Part shown: positions 1-11,181 of the stretch, piece by piece
Numbering within the stretch: the stretch's first letter is position 1
Layout of the letters: every line of letters begins with the position of its first letter
DNA from: Haliclona indistincta
Lineage: Eukaryota; Porifera; Demospongiae; Haplosclerida; Chalinidae
Reading direction: 5' to 3'
DNA: 64,000 nucleotides
NCBI GenBank assembly: GCA_964017065.1
Contig: OZ024786.1
Location: 27,501-91,500 of the forward strand
Made by a program: the position numbers and the translations under genes
The notes under the pieces: generated by a model
The model's database searches: none
What the model saw: only the letters and a program-made list of their open reading frames with translations
What the model was told of the DNA's origin: nothing

Positions 1-65
1 CGATCATTAGGTTATTGATCTCAGTGAAGAATGCTTCAAAACCCAAATGTGTACTTGGAATAGAA

Positions 66-67
<2 letters not shown>

Positions 68-121
<54 letters not shown>
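68..121. repeat. (GA)n microsatellite
   Basis: An uninterrupted run of GA dinucleotides. Nothing suggests a function. Confidence 0.95.
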
Positions 122-125
<4 letters not shown>

Positions 126-1061
126 GAGTAAATCCCATGAACTATATAGTCAGTAGCTATTTGCCTCACCTATTGATGATAGTAGAATACTAGTTTAGAA
201 GCTAGGTCATGAGTCAAAGAACAATTGTGAATGCTCGTTTGAAGGTATGTCTGCTCCTGCTACTATCAGCTCCTGCATCTGTTGGTCGGTTTGTAAAGTG
301 TAGCTGTATTGAAAGGAGGGAAGCTACCTCTTGTAGTCTCAGTACAGCAGCTGTTGTGTTGCTTCTGTATTTGATGAGATTTGCCCTGTAGGCAGGAGTT
401 GTACCTTTCACATGTAATGACTGTCTAACAAGTTTGTTTTTGTAATGTACAGTTTATTGCACTATTGTGTGTAGGGTATGGCAGTGGCGATTCTAGGAAT
501 GAGGACAGATGGGTGCTGGGCAGCTATTTTTTATGTTACGTATTTACCGTATATGTTGTAAATGTTCGAGAGTTGACAATCGCGTTGCGCTGGCCAACAT
601 ACAACATAATAACAAGCTATCTACAGGAGAGGAGGGGGGTGCTCGCGCACCCTCAGCCCCATCGTAGAATCGCGTCTGTATGGGTGCAACTTTCGATGGA
701 AATTCTGTCAACAGATAGTTTCTGACCCTCCACCTTGTAAGTAACCCTGATGTGCTGCATAAAACCCATTTGATGGTGATTTTTTAATTTTTAATTGTAT
801 AATTCTACATTTACCTTACAGACGATTGTGACTTCTATTTCTTTTCTGATCCGCCACACCTTGTCAAGACCGCCCGGTACTAACGCATGTTCCTGTGTCC
901 CTTCATGTCTCTGACTATGGCTAGCTCACAGCTCTCGTTCTCCTGGGCACCCATCATGGTACCACTGGTGACGTGAGGAGAGGAGTCAAGGAACAACAAC
1001 AAAGAGAGAAGGGGAGGGAGGGGAGGGAGAGAGAGAGAGAGAGGGGGAGGGAGAGAGGGAG

Positions 1062-1102
<41 letters not shown>

Positions 1103-1712
1103 CTAGGGAGAACGAAGGAGAGAGCTAGACCATGCAGCTAGCCCTCAGCAAGCTGTTACTGACTGCACTACAGCTGTATCACACTATCTACAGCTGCTGA
1201 GGAGGATATGTATATACAGGTATCTGTGGGACGCAGGAGCTGCTGTATAGTGACTTTGCTCGCCTCCATCACGTGATCTGGAGGATGAGAGCTAGAGCTA
1301 GAAAGAAGGAGGATGGGCGTGGTGGCAGTCTCACGCACAGGTTGCTGAGACCCATTATCACACGCACACGCATAGACCAGCTGACTCACCTATAGCACAC
1401 CATCAAGCAGATCTTGTACAGTGAATCCGTCCTAGCAGACCCTGGGCGCTGCTCTATCTGTTCAACTCGTCTGCTTGCTAGTTATGGTCACAGCTAGTCA
1501 CCTCTTCTGCAGGAAACAGTACTTGTAGCACAGGAAAGGTAGTAGTGACACACGAAGGAACACCACTTGAACTGACACAGTAATGTACAGGACTAAAACA
1601 GAACCGAAGATCGGTCAAGCATAACTTCAACATTCCACGTCGTTGTGAAATGTTGAAGTTCCACGTCATTCCATTTTCTGCCTCATTATGTATCGTTGAT
1701 AAAATACTTAAT

Positions 1713-1752
<40 letters not shown>

Positions 1753-1795
1753 TACGATAGATTCAAAATTTTTCATAAAATTAATTATACCAGTA
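122..1795. other. No gene resolved; low-complexity DNA
   Basis: I see no convincing exon chain here. Short open frames exist on both strands, but they lack paired splice sites or recognisable protein character. The stretch contains a second purine-rich GA/GGGA tract (about 1006-1110) and an A-homopolymer (about 1720-1747). The latter lies just downstream of the minus-strand gene that ends at 1796. Confidence 0.6.
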
Positions 1796-2666
1796 CTAAA
1801 GTAGTGTTACAGCGTCTCTTATGCTATGTATTAGAATGTCATTTTGTCTAAATTGCTTCGTTGCTCCATCATCCTCCTCACTGGGTACTGTCATGGCGGT
1901 CACACTGATATCTGATTGATCGAGTTGACAGCTGCTGCTGCTCGATGCTGCATCCTGTGAGAGGGTATGACCATCCAGTTCAGCTGGTAGATCGAGACTG
2001 AAAGGGGTTAATGTTTGACCTGGTAAGAGGCCCAGTGGACAATACTGCCATGTACCTGCAGAGACAAAGAATGAAGATAGAGAGGTATCACCTTCATGCA
2101 CTAATGTGTTCAGTCTCTGTAGTCACTGTTGTCTTTATCACATGATCAGAGAATGAACACAATAGTGCATGAAGGTTCAAGGTTGCAAGAAAATAGTTTA
2201 GCTGTGCAATGTGCATTCATCAAGTGAGTGTTACCTTCCACTCTAGTCCAATCCTCATCCTGCCCTCCTGCTGCAGTAGTTGCTGTGTCCATCACACCTC
2301 TGTTCTCTTTCTCATCTTTCTGTTGCTCTCTATTCTCTGTCTAATGGTGTCCAGTTCCTCATGGTACACGCCCTCCGTGATGGACGGCTGCTGGCAGGAG
2401 GGAGGGAGGGACTGCATACCAATCCTCTGAGATACTGTTACCAGAGTTGACAGCTTAGTGAGGAATTGGATCGCTTTAGGAGAGAGCTGAGTTGCTAGAT
2501 GCTGCAGGCAGCTAAGAGAGAGAGAAGAGAGTGAGTGAGTGGATGTGTGAGAGGAGAGGTGAATGGAGAGGTCAGTGTGAGTGGAGAGGTGATGATTGTT
2601 GTCTTACATTGACACTATGGCGAAGGTGTACACGCCCACATGTTGCCTAGCAACCTCCAAAGTCAT
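1796..2666 (-). CDS. Unrecognised small four-exon protein (164 aa)
   Basis: I do not recognise this protein. A consistent minus-strand model is 2608-2666, 2442-2511, 2235-2340 and 1796-2055. All introns are GT-AG, the phases match, and the introns are 96, 101 and 179 nt. The product starts MTLEVARQHVGVYTF, with a short helical N-terminus. A charged linker (DEKENRG, then GGQDEDW) follows, then a proline- and serine-rich tail containing GTWQYCPLGLLPGQ and a run of five serines, ending in a predicted helix. There is no signal peptide and no strong membrane segment. An alternative extension of exon 2 is open to about 2298 but would need a 27-nt intron, far shorter than any other here. The last exon is the best supported part; exons 1-3 come from splice signals and phase only. 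Confidence 0.5.
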
Positions 2667-2922
2667 GTCTAAAGTATTATCAGTTGTTTATTTTCTCAAC
2701 AATACAAAACTGCTACCAAATCACTTGATGCTGCATTGTGTTGTGTTGTATTGAGCCAAACTCAATACAAATGCGATTCAGCTACATAGCTATATAACTT
2801 GTGGAACCAGTTCTGCATAGCAGAGAATCTCTGCTTTGCAATCCATGCAGCAAAGCTACCCAGACTATACTAGCAGGTGATCATGTGACATGTACCTATA
2901 CATATGACAGCTACCCAGACTA

Positions 2923-3210
2923 CAAGTAATAAAAACATTTTAATCAAAATGCAAGAGATTTAGGGTTGGTACATTTATCGAAAAAGTATGGAAACAAGAT
3001 TTTGAAATGAAAAGGATTGTAAGAATAGCCGTATAATGCTACCTCCCTATTAAATTAACCACAACTATCGAAAGCAGTTAATTCAGGGAGGTAGCATTAT
3101 ACTGCTATTCTTACAATCCTTTTCATTTCAAAATCTTGTTTCCATACTTTTTCGATAAATGTACCAACCCTAAATCTCTTGCATTTTGATTAAAATGTTT
3201 TTATTACTTG
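2923..3210. mobile_element. Foldback MITE with about 130-bp arms
   Basis: A nearly perfect inverted repeat. The left arm starts CAAGTAATAAAAACATTTTA and the right arm ends with its complement, around a central spacer of about 30 bp. The arms match almost base for base over about 125 nt. No protein is encoded. I found no second copy in this window, so the family and target duplication stay undetermined. Confidence 0.85.
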
Positions 3211-3409
3211 TTTCTTTTCTTTTTTATTAATGACTTAGTTGGCACTTATGCTAATACAGTGTAAAGAGCCTAGTATTTCAGCTGAATGACTGCAGGCAGC
3301 TGGTGATCGACTCTGATAAATTTTCGTTGTTAAATATTTTCGTTGGCCCATTTTGTTACACGATAATTTTCCAATTTACGGTATGTATGTATTGCTAGTT
3401 TGCTAGTAT

Positions 3410-3640
3410 TCAAGTACCCACTACTAGCATGCAATTATTGCTGGTAAGTACCACTACTAGCATGTAATTATTGCTGGTAAGTACCACTACTAGCATGTAA
3501 TTATTGCTAGTAAGTACCACTACTAGCATGCACGTAACACTACTAGCATGCAAGTAATGACTACTAACATGTACGGCTAGTGAGTACCCACTATTAGGCT
3601 ATTAGCATAAATTTTATTGCTAGTAAGTTACCACCATGGT
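3410..3640. repeat. Minisatellite with CTAGCATG / ATTGCTRGTAAGTACCA motifs
   Basis: Imperfect tandem copies of a unit of about 36 bp combining CTACTAGCATG with ATTGCTGGTAAGTACCA, decaying rightwards. Scattered units recur at about 4445-4530 and 4905-4970, so the array seems to have been interrupted by the intervening 1 kb. Confidence 0.7.
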
Positions 3641-4723
3641 ATGCTTCCTGTTGTTGTGTTAGTTGTGGGTACCTAATAGTGACAGTTGTAACCACACTTA
3701 TTATGACAATTATTTTCCTTTGTTTCTATTATAGAACCATTATGGGAATGCTGTGAACTTTCTGTTGGGAAAAGGGGTGAATAAAGAAGAAGAATGGTAG
3801 AGGAACAGAATATAATGCACATACAATGACAGCTAAGAGATACTCATGGTTACTGAATTTTGGAGGGTAAATATTTTAGCGAATGACCCAGATTTTGGCG
3901 AATTAATATTTTCTTTAGGACGGAGTATTGATCCAAGCAGAAGACCATACAATCTCTGTCAATCCAGACTACCATGATGAGCAATGAGATAGATAATCTT
4001 TACTGTTGACGTCAAACTGTTTGCTGTAATAATTTTTTTTCTTTTGTTTTTCATTACCTGTATCACTTATTAATCATTAACACTTCACTATTTATCGTTG
4101 TGTTCTGTTTCTGTTGACAATAATTATACACGCCCCATGATTCAAATCAAGCTAGGCGCTGGATATTTTCTAGCTCCATGTGGAACTGCTAAGTTGTTAG
4201 TATAGTTGTTAGACTGAGTGCATGAGTTGGTCTAGTTTTGTAGCAAAACGAGTCAAGAGATCTTCTAAACTAAAGGACAAGTATTGTGGGGGAAATACGT
4301 TCTGAACTGTTAAGTATTATTATAAATTATTGCTGCTAACAATATTGGTAACATTGTTCCAAACAAAAGTAATAATTGCACGTGCTGTTATGACTACGAC
4401 AAAGCAAGTGTCGAACCAAATTGTCATACTAGAAACCAGAGATAACTAGCATGCCACTACTATAACCACTACTAGCATGTACTGATAGTATGAACTCACT
4501 ATTCGCATGTATTGCTAGTAATTAGACCATACCACGTGACTTTCGACCAATCAGATCGCTCAAAAAGTGTGCATTAAATAGCTTAATGCACACTTTTATT
4601 AATGCACCTCGTGGATTAAGTTCTTAATGCACACTTTATTAATGCACACTTTTAGGTAAACAAAGTAAACAAAAATTAATAGCAAGCACTTGGTCGGTAA
4701 GTCACCTGGTATTGTCTAAAACG
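3641..4723. other. No gene resolved; AT-rich intergenic DNA
   Basis: AT-rich sequence without a convincing ORF. At about 4560-4665 the phrase TTAATGCACACTTT recurs in both orientations, forming small palindromes that may be relics of the foldback family just downstream (4724-4903), which shares the GTGCATTA core. Confidence 0.5.
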
Positions 4724-4903
4724 TTTAGACCACACTAGGCAGTGCATTACGCGATATAAAGCACTCGGGCGTGCTCAATAACGGTCTCGAACGCGTGATA
4801 ATGCACTTGCCTTCGGCTCGTGCATTATCAACGCGTTCTCGACCGTTATTGACCCCACCCTCGTGCATTATATCACGTAATGCACCGCCTAGTGTGGTCT
4901 AAA
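4724..4903. mobile_element. Short foldback MITE, TTTAGACCACACTAGGC ends
   Basis: A 180-bp inverted repeat. The left end TTTAGACCACACTAGGC is matched by GCCTAGTGTGGTCTAAA on the right, and pairing continues through GTGCATTACG and AATAACGGTC toward the centre. There is no coding capacity. Confidence 0.75.
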
Positions 4904-4970
4904 TATTACTTAACCACTACTTGCATGTATTGCTAGTAATTAACCACTACTTGCATGTATTGCTAGTATT

Positions 4971-5888
4971 GAAAGAAAATAAAAAGATTTCTATCGAAAT
5001 CAAAAGGATGTAGGGTTGTGAAATCTACCACTGGTCCACAACGTAAACTAACAAGGAACAAGCATGGAATGGTAACACGATTGACTTGCTAACAGACCAT
5101 AGATCCCTACATCAGTGGCTGCTTTGGCTGACTATAGCTAGTTCTGCTAGTTGCTGTTGATTGACACCTGACGTGCATTCTTATGTGCAGCCACTGATGT
5201 AGGGATCTATGGTCTGTTAGCAAGTCAATCGTGTTACCATTCCATGCTTGTTCCTTGTTAGTTTACATTGTGGACCAGTGGTAGATTTCACAACCCTACA
5301 TCCTTTTGATTTCGATAGAAATCTTTTTATTTTCTTGTTTGTGTCCTTTTTTCTTATTCAGTGATGTGCAGTTCAATATCATGCATGTACTGAGCCGTCA
5401 TTGTTTCCACCATTGGTTTAGTTTTCCTGTTAGTTTGATGGCTTTTCTTTATTAACAATTTTAAACTTGTAGCTAAAAATAATTGTTATGCTGTATATCA
5501 GGTCACCTACAAATGTACGCATAGCGCATGCATGCAGGCTAGGCATGCATTCGAGCCCCGCCCACACTTGTTTGTAGACCATACGGCAGTTATAATGATC
5601 TGGCGAGCGCAGAATGTTGATTTTACACGAGCTTACAGTTCTTCGACGACTCCAGACAAATATGTGTTCTCCGTGTTCCATACGGCGCGGCTATACTCAA
5701 GCTAGTGCTCGGTCACGTGCGCTAGCCACTGCTTGGTCACGTGCGTATTGCGCAATCACACTAATGGCGTCTAACACTTAGCTGACAATGGATCACGATC
5801 GAGAACTCGCGGAATGTATATCGCCGTTTCGCTAAAAACAAAGTTCAAAAGGCACCTGCCAGGAGAATTTCACGACTGCTCGCTCGTG
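4971..5888 (-). mobile_element. 5'-truncated non-autonomous Helitron-like element
   Basis: Minus-strand copy of the family defined by 36878-45914, 21450-22696 and 46534-48504. The 3' foldback with arms of about 170 bp lies at 4971-5340 and the internal portion at 5341-5888. The 5' hairpin terminus and about 300 bp of adjoining sequence are missing. The break point joins the coding region of the POT pseudogene at about 5888, so the element and the transporter's lost C-terminal half share one junction. That suggests a deletion or an incomplete insertion. Confidence 0.75.
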
Positions 5889-6815
5889 GAGCCAACCAGT
5901 TTTTCATACCATTGTTTACAAGAATGCCATTCTTTCCTTTAACTCTGAAGATATCCACTGAAGAATAACCCAGAGTGATGATAAAGAGACTGAAGCAGAT
6001 TACCATTGGAATCAATCGTAGGACAGTCTTGACATCCTCTACCTCCTCCTCAGTGAAGGGCCCTCCGAATTTCTCCTTGCCATAGTCCATTTGTGTGGGC
6101 TGTTCCTCATCAATATAGGTGAAGGCACTGCGTCTCTCAGGGTATCTGTGCTTCCTAGTGTAGTTGAGTACCTGTATGATGAGCTTGATGGGGTTAGTGA
6201 CTTTATGAGTCCTGTCCAGCCACTGTTGACACAAGCAGTCACTGATGATGATCACAGCAAGAGGTATGGCAAAGAACAGAACTGCTTCAAATTTAATACC
6301 ATACCTATCAATAATCAAGCATATAATAATATCGCACAGGCCATATCCGATATGCTTGGCCCAATAGTACCAGCGTACAACAGCGCCGAGTTCATTGGAC
6401 GTAGCACCAATTATTTGATCTGTTAGAAAAGGAAGCATGGCCACTGATAACATGTGTCACCAAGACAAACAAGAATTGTCGCTGCACAATAAAGCACAGT
6501 ATTCATTTTCGACAGTGAAGCATCTTCTCCAACCATAAGAGCAAAATAGTAAAACAAGCAAGCAAAGAAAGAGATCAATGAACCAGTTTTGATAATCTCA
6601 TATCTACCAAACTTCACATCAGCCAGCAGTCCAACCAGAGGAGCAAGAAGCAATGACAAGTACTTTGTGATAGAAATGAAGACATAGTCCAGAAGAGTGT
6701 TCCCAGTAAGTAATCCAAATGATAGTTTAAACAATATCTCCCACATCAGAAGCAACACTATCTTACGACCTGATATCCATAATTCCTTCAAACTGATTGA
6801 CCCACAGACAGCCAT
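5889..6815 (-). pseudogene. POT/SLC15-like transporter pseudogene A (truncated, frameshifted)
   Basis: This retains the start (MAVCGSISLKELW), TM1-TM6, the central cytoplasmic loop and TM7. Two lesions are visible. A 1-nt deletion at about 6446, relative to the intact copy at 11182-12699, shifts the frame after GDTCY in TM4. The gene also stops being transporter after MKNWLAP, where the frame runs into Helitron-derived sequence and ends within 15 codons. TM8-TM12 are absent. The loop signature KFGGPFTEEEVEDVKTVLR is intact. It is the downstream-most member of the cluster in transcription direction. Confidence 0.9.
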
Positions 6816-6884
6816 GAAGACAAAAGATCAGAATAAGTTATATAGAACTTCAAAGGATAAAGTATTTATAATAATAAGTAAGTA

Positions 6885-7380
6885 CTTTCAATTGTTCTAA
6901 AGCAGTTTACTGTAGCACACAATCGCATTTGTAAATGATCCATTGAAAATTATCAAACAATGACATAATGGTGGTTGTTTGAAGTCAGCCGAAAGTTGAG
7001 CCTTCATGTACACAAGTTGGGAACGTCATACAAGGAGGGCTTGATTTGGCCTAGTGCTGATTCATTGACTGCTGTTTGTCGAGTCTCGCAGTCTAAACTG
7101 GGAAGCCACACCCCTAGGCTCCCAGGCACACTGGGGGCTGAGGCCCAGACCCCCCTTCCTGAATAGTTGACACTAAAGCCTAAACTCAAAATCCAAACCA
7201 TTAACTTAAAATCCTAAACCTAAAAACCTAAGATCACGGAGTCGACGAAGTAACAGTCGACAAAATGGGGCCAGACCCTTTATTGAGGTAGCGAGGAGGG
7301 GCTCTCACCCTATTGATCCCCTTGAGACACAGTTCAGATATAACAGTATTGCTGGTTAAGATGATCTATAAACCCTCGTA
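6885..7380. repeat. Duplicated POT upstream module, copy 1
   Basis: This shares about 450 bp with 12770-13260 and 24715-25240: the same ordered phrases, including ATTGTTCTAAAGCAGTTTA, ACACAAGTTGGGAAC, the CAGACCCCC tract and CTATTGATCCCCTTG. It lies immediately upstream of a POT start codon each time. This shows that the POT genes were duplicated together with 5' flanks and that promoters may be shared. No ORF is conserved across the three copies. Confidence 0.75.
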
Positions 7381-7554
7381 CCGCATTTTTTTAAATAATG
7401 TGCTTTAACAGCTCCTTGACACAATTCCTAAGTGAAAGCCAGTGTGCCTGAGTATCAAGATGTCAATAATGAAGAAAAGATAGACCATTACCTTCATGCA
7501 CTAATTTCACACATGGGGGATGACAAGAGACTTAATGTCAATAGCATAATAGGG

Positions 7555-7670
7555 ACATGTGACAAGCAATCATACACACTCTATACGACACATAATTTTC
7601 TCAGTAAAAGTCACTAAATTCATTGGGTGCATGGTCTCTCTTGTACTACTCCTCCTGGTCTCCTAGACCA
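7555..7670 (-). pseudogene. Relic of a POT gene 3' end
   Basis: About 65 bp (7604-7667) match the last codons of the intact POT genes: TCTCAGTAAAAGTCACTAAA, then GGTCTCTCTTGTACTACTCC. The preceding GACAAGCAATCAT flank also precedes the intact copies at 19175 and 27725. The rest of the gene is gone, so this is a footprint of a deleted paralog. Confidence 0.65.
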
Positions 7671-7920
7671 GCACATGCTGTGTAGTATAAGAGAAGAGCA
7701 CATGGTATTACTGAGCTAAAATGTACTCTGACTGATGCACACATAATTATTGTGAAGTAAATTGATGGTATGTACTTGACCAGTGTTGCTTTACTGTATG
7801 TATGCACTTGACGTAAACCAGTAACTTAATTGCATAAAAATACAGCAATCAAACAAAAAATTAATAAATCGTTATGAAAATTTAAACAGGCAATTGCGTA
7901 TGCACACTGTAAACTGTCCA

Positions 7921-9455
7921 TCAATAAGAGTCACTAAATTCAATGTGAGGATGGTCTCTCGTGTATTCCTCCTCCTGGTTCATGTACCTCTCATAGTGTT
8001 CCTCCACTATGGCCTGTATGTTGATCTCTCTGTTCCTCTCACGTAGTGTGTAGCACTTGGAAAGGACCAGGAAGACTACAAACACCACTACTAGAACTAA
8101 TAATGCCTGCAAGTTGTAACACAATGTGAACTGGAATTTTATAGCTTCCACAAGAATTATATAGACAATACCCTCAAGAGCTAAACTCACTCCTAGAACA
8201 AATCCCTTCATCTTGTCCGGTGATTGAGCTATCAAGAACTCAAGCACTAGTACACAGACTATTGTCTTACCAATGGTATACATCAGTAAAGGACCAATCT
8301 TCCAGTACCAGTGGACGATATGAACAGGATGAGAGGTGTTGTGTGGTAAGGCACAGGACAAGTAGCTGTGTATATCATGAGAGAAGGCCACATCAACTAG
8401 TGCTGAAACTTCCAAGAGCATGTATCCAACAGCACACATCAACATGGCTGCACCAATGCATCGCAACATACTCGGACTATTGCGAACACACGGCCGCACT
8501 ATGAGCTGGTAAAATGGAATTAACAGAATGGGAGCCAACAAGTTTTTCATTCCATTGTTTACAAGAATGAAATTCTTTCCTTTGACTCTGAAGATGACTA
8601 CTGGAGAATAAGCCAGAGTGATGATAAAGAGACTGAAAAAGACTATCACTGGAATCAATCGTAAAACAGTCTTGACATCCTCTACCTCCTCCTCTGTGAA
8701 GGGTCCTCCGAATTTCTCCTTGCCATAGTCCATTCGTGTGGGCTGTTCCTCATCAATATTATAGGTGAAGGCACTGCGTCTCTCAGGGTATCTGTGCTTC
8801 CTAGTGTAGTTGAGTACCTGTATGATGAGCTTGATGGGGTTAGTGACCTTATGAGTCCTGTTCAACCACTGCTGACACAAGCAGTCACTGATGATGATCA
8901 CAGCAAGAGGAATGGCAAAGAACAGAACTGTTTGATACCATATCTATCAATAACCAAGTATAGAATAATATCACACAGGCCATATCCGATATGCTTGGCC
9001 CAATAGTACCAGCGTACAACAGCACTGAGCTCACCAGAAGTGGCACCAATTATTTGATCTGTTAGAATAGGGAGCATGGCTGCTGAGTAACATGTGTCAC
9101 CAAGACAAATGAGAATTGTCGCTGCACAATAAAGCACAGTTTTTGTTTTCCACAATGAAGCATCTTCTCCCATCAATAGAGCAAAATAGTAAAACAAGCA
9201 AGCAAAGAAAGAGATCAGTGAACCAGTTTTGATAATCTCATATCTTCCAAACTTCACATCAGCCAGCAGTCCCACCAGAGGAGCAAGAAGCAGCGACAAG
9301 GACTTTGTGATAGACATAAATACATAGTCTAGAAGATTGTTCCCAGTAAGTAGTCCTAACGAAAGTTTAAATAATATTTCCCACACCAGAAGCAACACTA
9401 TCTTACGACCCGAAATCCACAATTCCTTCAAACTGGTTGACCAACAGACAGCCAT
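7921..9455 (-). pseudogene. POT/SLC15-like transporter pseudogene B (7-nt deletion)
   Basis: Full length but split into two overlapping frames: 8898-9455 (N-terminus to the start of TM6) and 7921-8901 (TM6 to the C-terminus). Aligned with 11182-12699, seven bases (CTTCAAA on the plus strand, about 8931) are missing after the codons for DRYGIK, which breaks the frame. A 3-nt insertion also adds a residue in the loop (AFTYNIDEE against AFTYIDEE). Everything else, including EFLIAQSPDKMKG in TM10-TM11 and the tail ERNREINIQAIVEEHYERY, is preserved. The inactivation therefore looks recent, or could be an allele or assembly error. Confidence 0.85.
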
Positions 9456-10005
9456 GTAGACAAAAGATCAGAAAGTATACGATTTCAAAGTCTACCAGTA
9501 TTATTATATTGTACAGAAGAAAGCATAATAATGTATTTCAATTGTTCAAAGCAGTTTACAATAACACAGAATTGTATTTTATAAAAAATGATTCATTAAA
9601 CAATGACAACTGAAAGCTGAGCTTTCATGTTTATTGCGCAAGGCAGGCAAGGCTTCTTTTAGGATGGAGAGGGGTACTTGCCCTCTTGATCCCTGGGACT
9701 ATTAAAACAATAGTATTGTAGTGGTAATAGTGTTACGATCTAAAAACCCTCGCACCACATATTAAAAATGTGCTTTACTGCTCCTTGAAACAATTTCTAA
9801 ATGAAAGCCAGTAAATGCGCCTGTGTATTGTAATGAAGTAGCTTATAGTTGTCAATCGTAATGTTGAAGCAAAGAACATCAACTTTATGCAGTAATGTCA
9901 CTTTCACATGATGCACGGGTTTGATCTACAACTTTCATTTAGCAAGAAGTTACTCTATAATAATAATTAAGATAGTAAAACACTTGACAAGCAATAATGT
10001 ACATT

Positions 10006-10659
10006 TAGCCTCGCCTCCAGGCCACACCTTCAAGAAGTGGACTGTCTGCGCATGTGTTGATTTTCCCAGGTTTTCCTGGGAATTTGAATATTATCAGTCA
10101 CTGACTGTATTTTTGTACTGTATACTATTGGATATGTTCGTCTATGCAGGGGAGTTTATAGGATGTTCTTCGAACAAGCGCTGGAACACGCAGTCTCCCA
10201 AGCTGTGAAGGCCGACGTTATGTTGTAAACAGAGCAGACATGCGTGATACATAGCGTGTACGACGGAAAGCGCCTACAAACGGGGGTTGACAAGGTCTGT
10301 CTGCTGCGAAGTGCTAGTCTGGTCCCCAGACCCTTCGAACAATCGTAAAGTTGCTTTTCGCTCCTCCCCCTCGTCACGCCCATTCAATTGAACGCTGCTT
10401 TACGATTAATATTGGGCCTGGGGACCAGGCTAGCGAAGTGCTGCCTTCTTGTTCAACTTAGATCCAAGTCAAGTGTTAGCAACAATAGTATAGTTTGTAC
10501 GCTGTTAGACTTTGTTAGTATTGCTGTCAGCTGATATTTTGAAGGCGTAGTGCATGCATGAACGGAAAGTTTTACTATAAAATTTATGTAGAATCTCACG
10601 CAAGCACAGACAGTCAGTACCAGGCCACTTCTCGAAGGTGTGGCCTGGAGGCGAGGCTA
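10006..10659. mobile_element. Mutator-like non-autonomous element (TAGCCTCGCCTCC ends)
   Basis: Terminal inverted repeats TAGCCTCGCCTCCAGGCCA and its complement, flanked by ATGTACATT and ATGTACACT (9 bp, one mismatch). A related copy with the same ends lies at 47218-47939. Nine-base target duplications are typical of the Mutator (MULE) superfamily, and that is the basis for the name. No transposase is present. A further small element sits inside it at 10315-10432. Confidence 0.75.
10315..10432. mobile_element. 118-bp nested Mutator-like mini-element
   Basis: The ends TAGTCTGGTCCCCAG and CTGGGGACCAGGCTA are inverted repeats. Both flanks are exactly GCGAAGTGC, a perfect 9-bp target duplication. 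It is nested in 10006-10659. Its termini resemble those of the element at 16769-17377 (TAGCCTCGTCCCCAGG). Confidence 0.8.
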
Positions 10660-11181
10660 ATGTACACTGTAACACATAATTTTCTCAGTAACTAAGAGTC
10701 ACTATAAATACAATGACCATGGGTGGAAGGTCTCTCGCACCACCTGGTCCTGCATCTCTCAAGGTGTTGCAAGAACAGAGTCCAGTAAGCTAACACACTT
10801 TTAGACCCATATGCAAACAAGTAACCAGCTAGGCCACTCTCTCAGCTTAAATCAATTGACCAGCGTTGATCAAAGCTTAATCACACACACACACCCCTAA
10901 GCACAATTCCTAGGAGCTAGTTCAAAAGGTGGAGTGATTATATTATTCAAAATTGTCAGTTTTGTAAATGAAAATGCAAGGGTTTGCAAGTAGTTATTGT
11001 GTGTCGCTATATAGTATATGAGTTAATCAAAGTGAATCTATAACTACCAATATGTGTACTTGTATACAATCTTATACAGCTGGTTATTACTTAGAGCTTA
11101 AAAGTTAAAAGCACCAACTATAACCAAATTAAACCAATAATCAATTGCAGTGCAAGTGCAAATCAATAAGATTCATTAATT

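Larger units (their letters stand above)
9985..10775 (-). pseudogene. Second POT tail relic, interrupted by a Mutator-like element
   Basis: Flanking phrases of a POT 3' end (GACAAGCAATAATGTACA at 9985, CATAATTTTCTCAGTAA at 10674, then GGTCTCTCGCACCACCTGG) are split by the element at 10006-10659. Removing the insertion and one copy of its 9-bp duplication restores the arrangement seen at 7555-7670. No coding potential remains. Confidence 0.6.

Noticed and set aside
214..725. Short ORFs on both strands near the left edge
   Set aside because: No splice partners, no recognisable domains, and overlapping frames on opposite strands.
2298..2511. Extended exon 2 of the first gene with a coiled-coil-like ending
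   Set aside because: It would require a 27-nt intron to continue; the model with a 101-nt intron keeps phase throughout.
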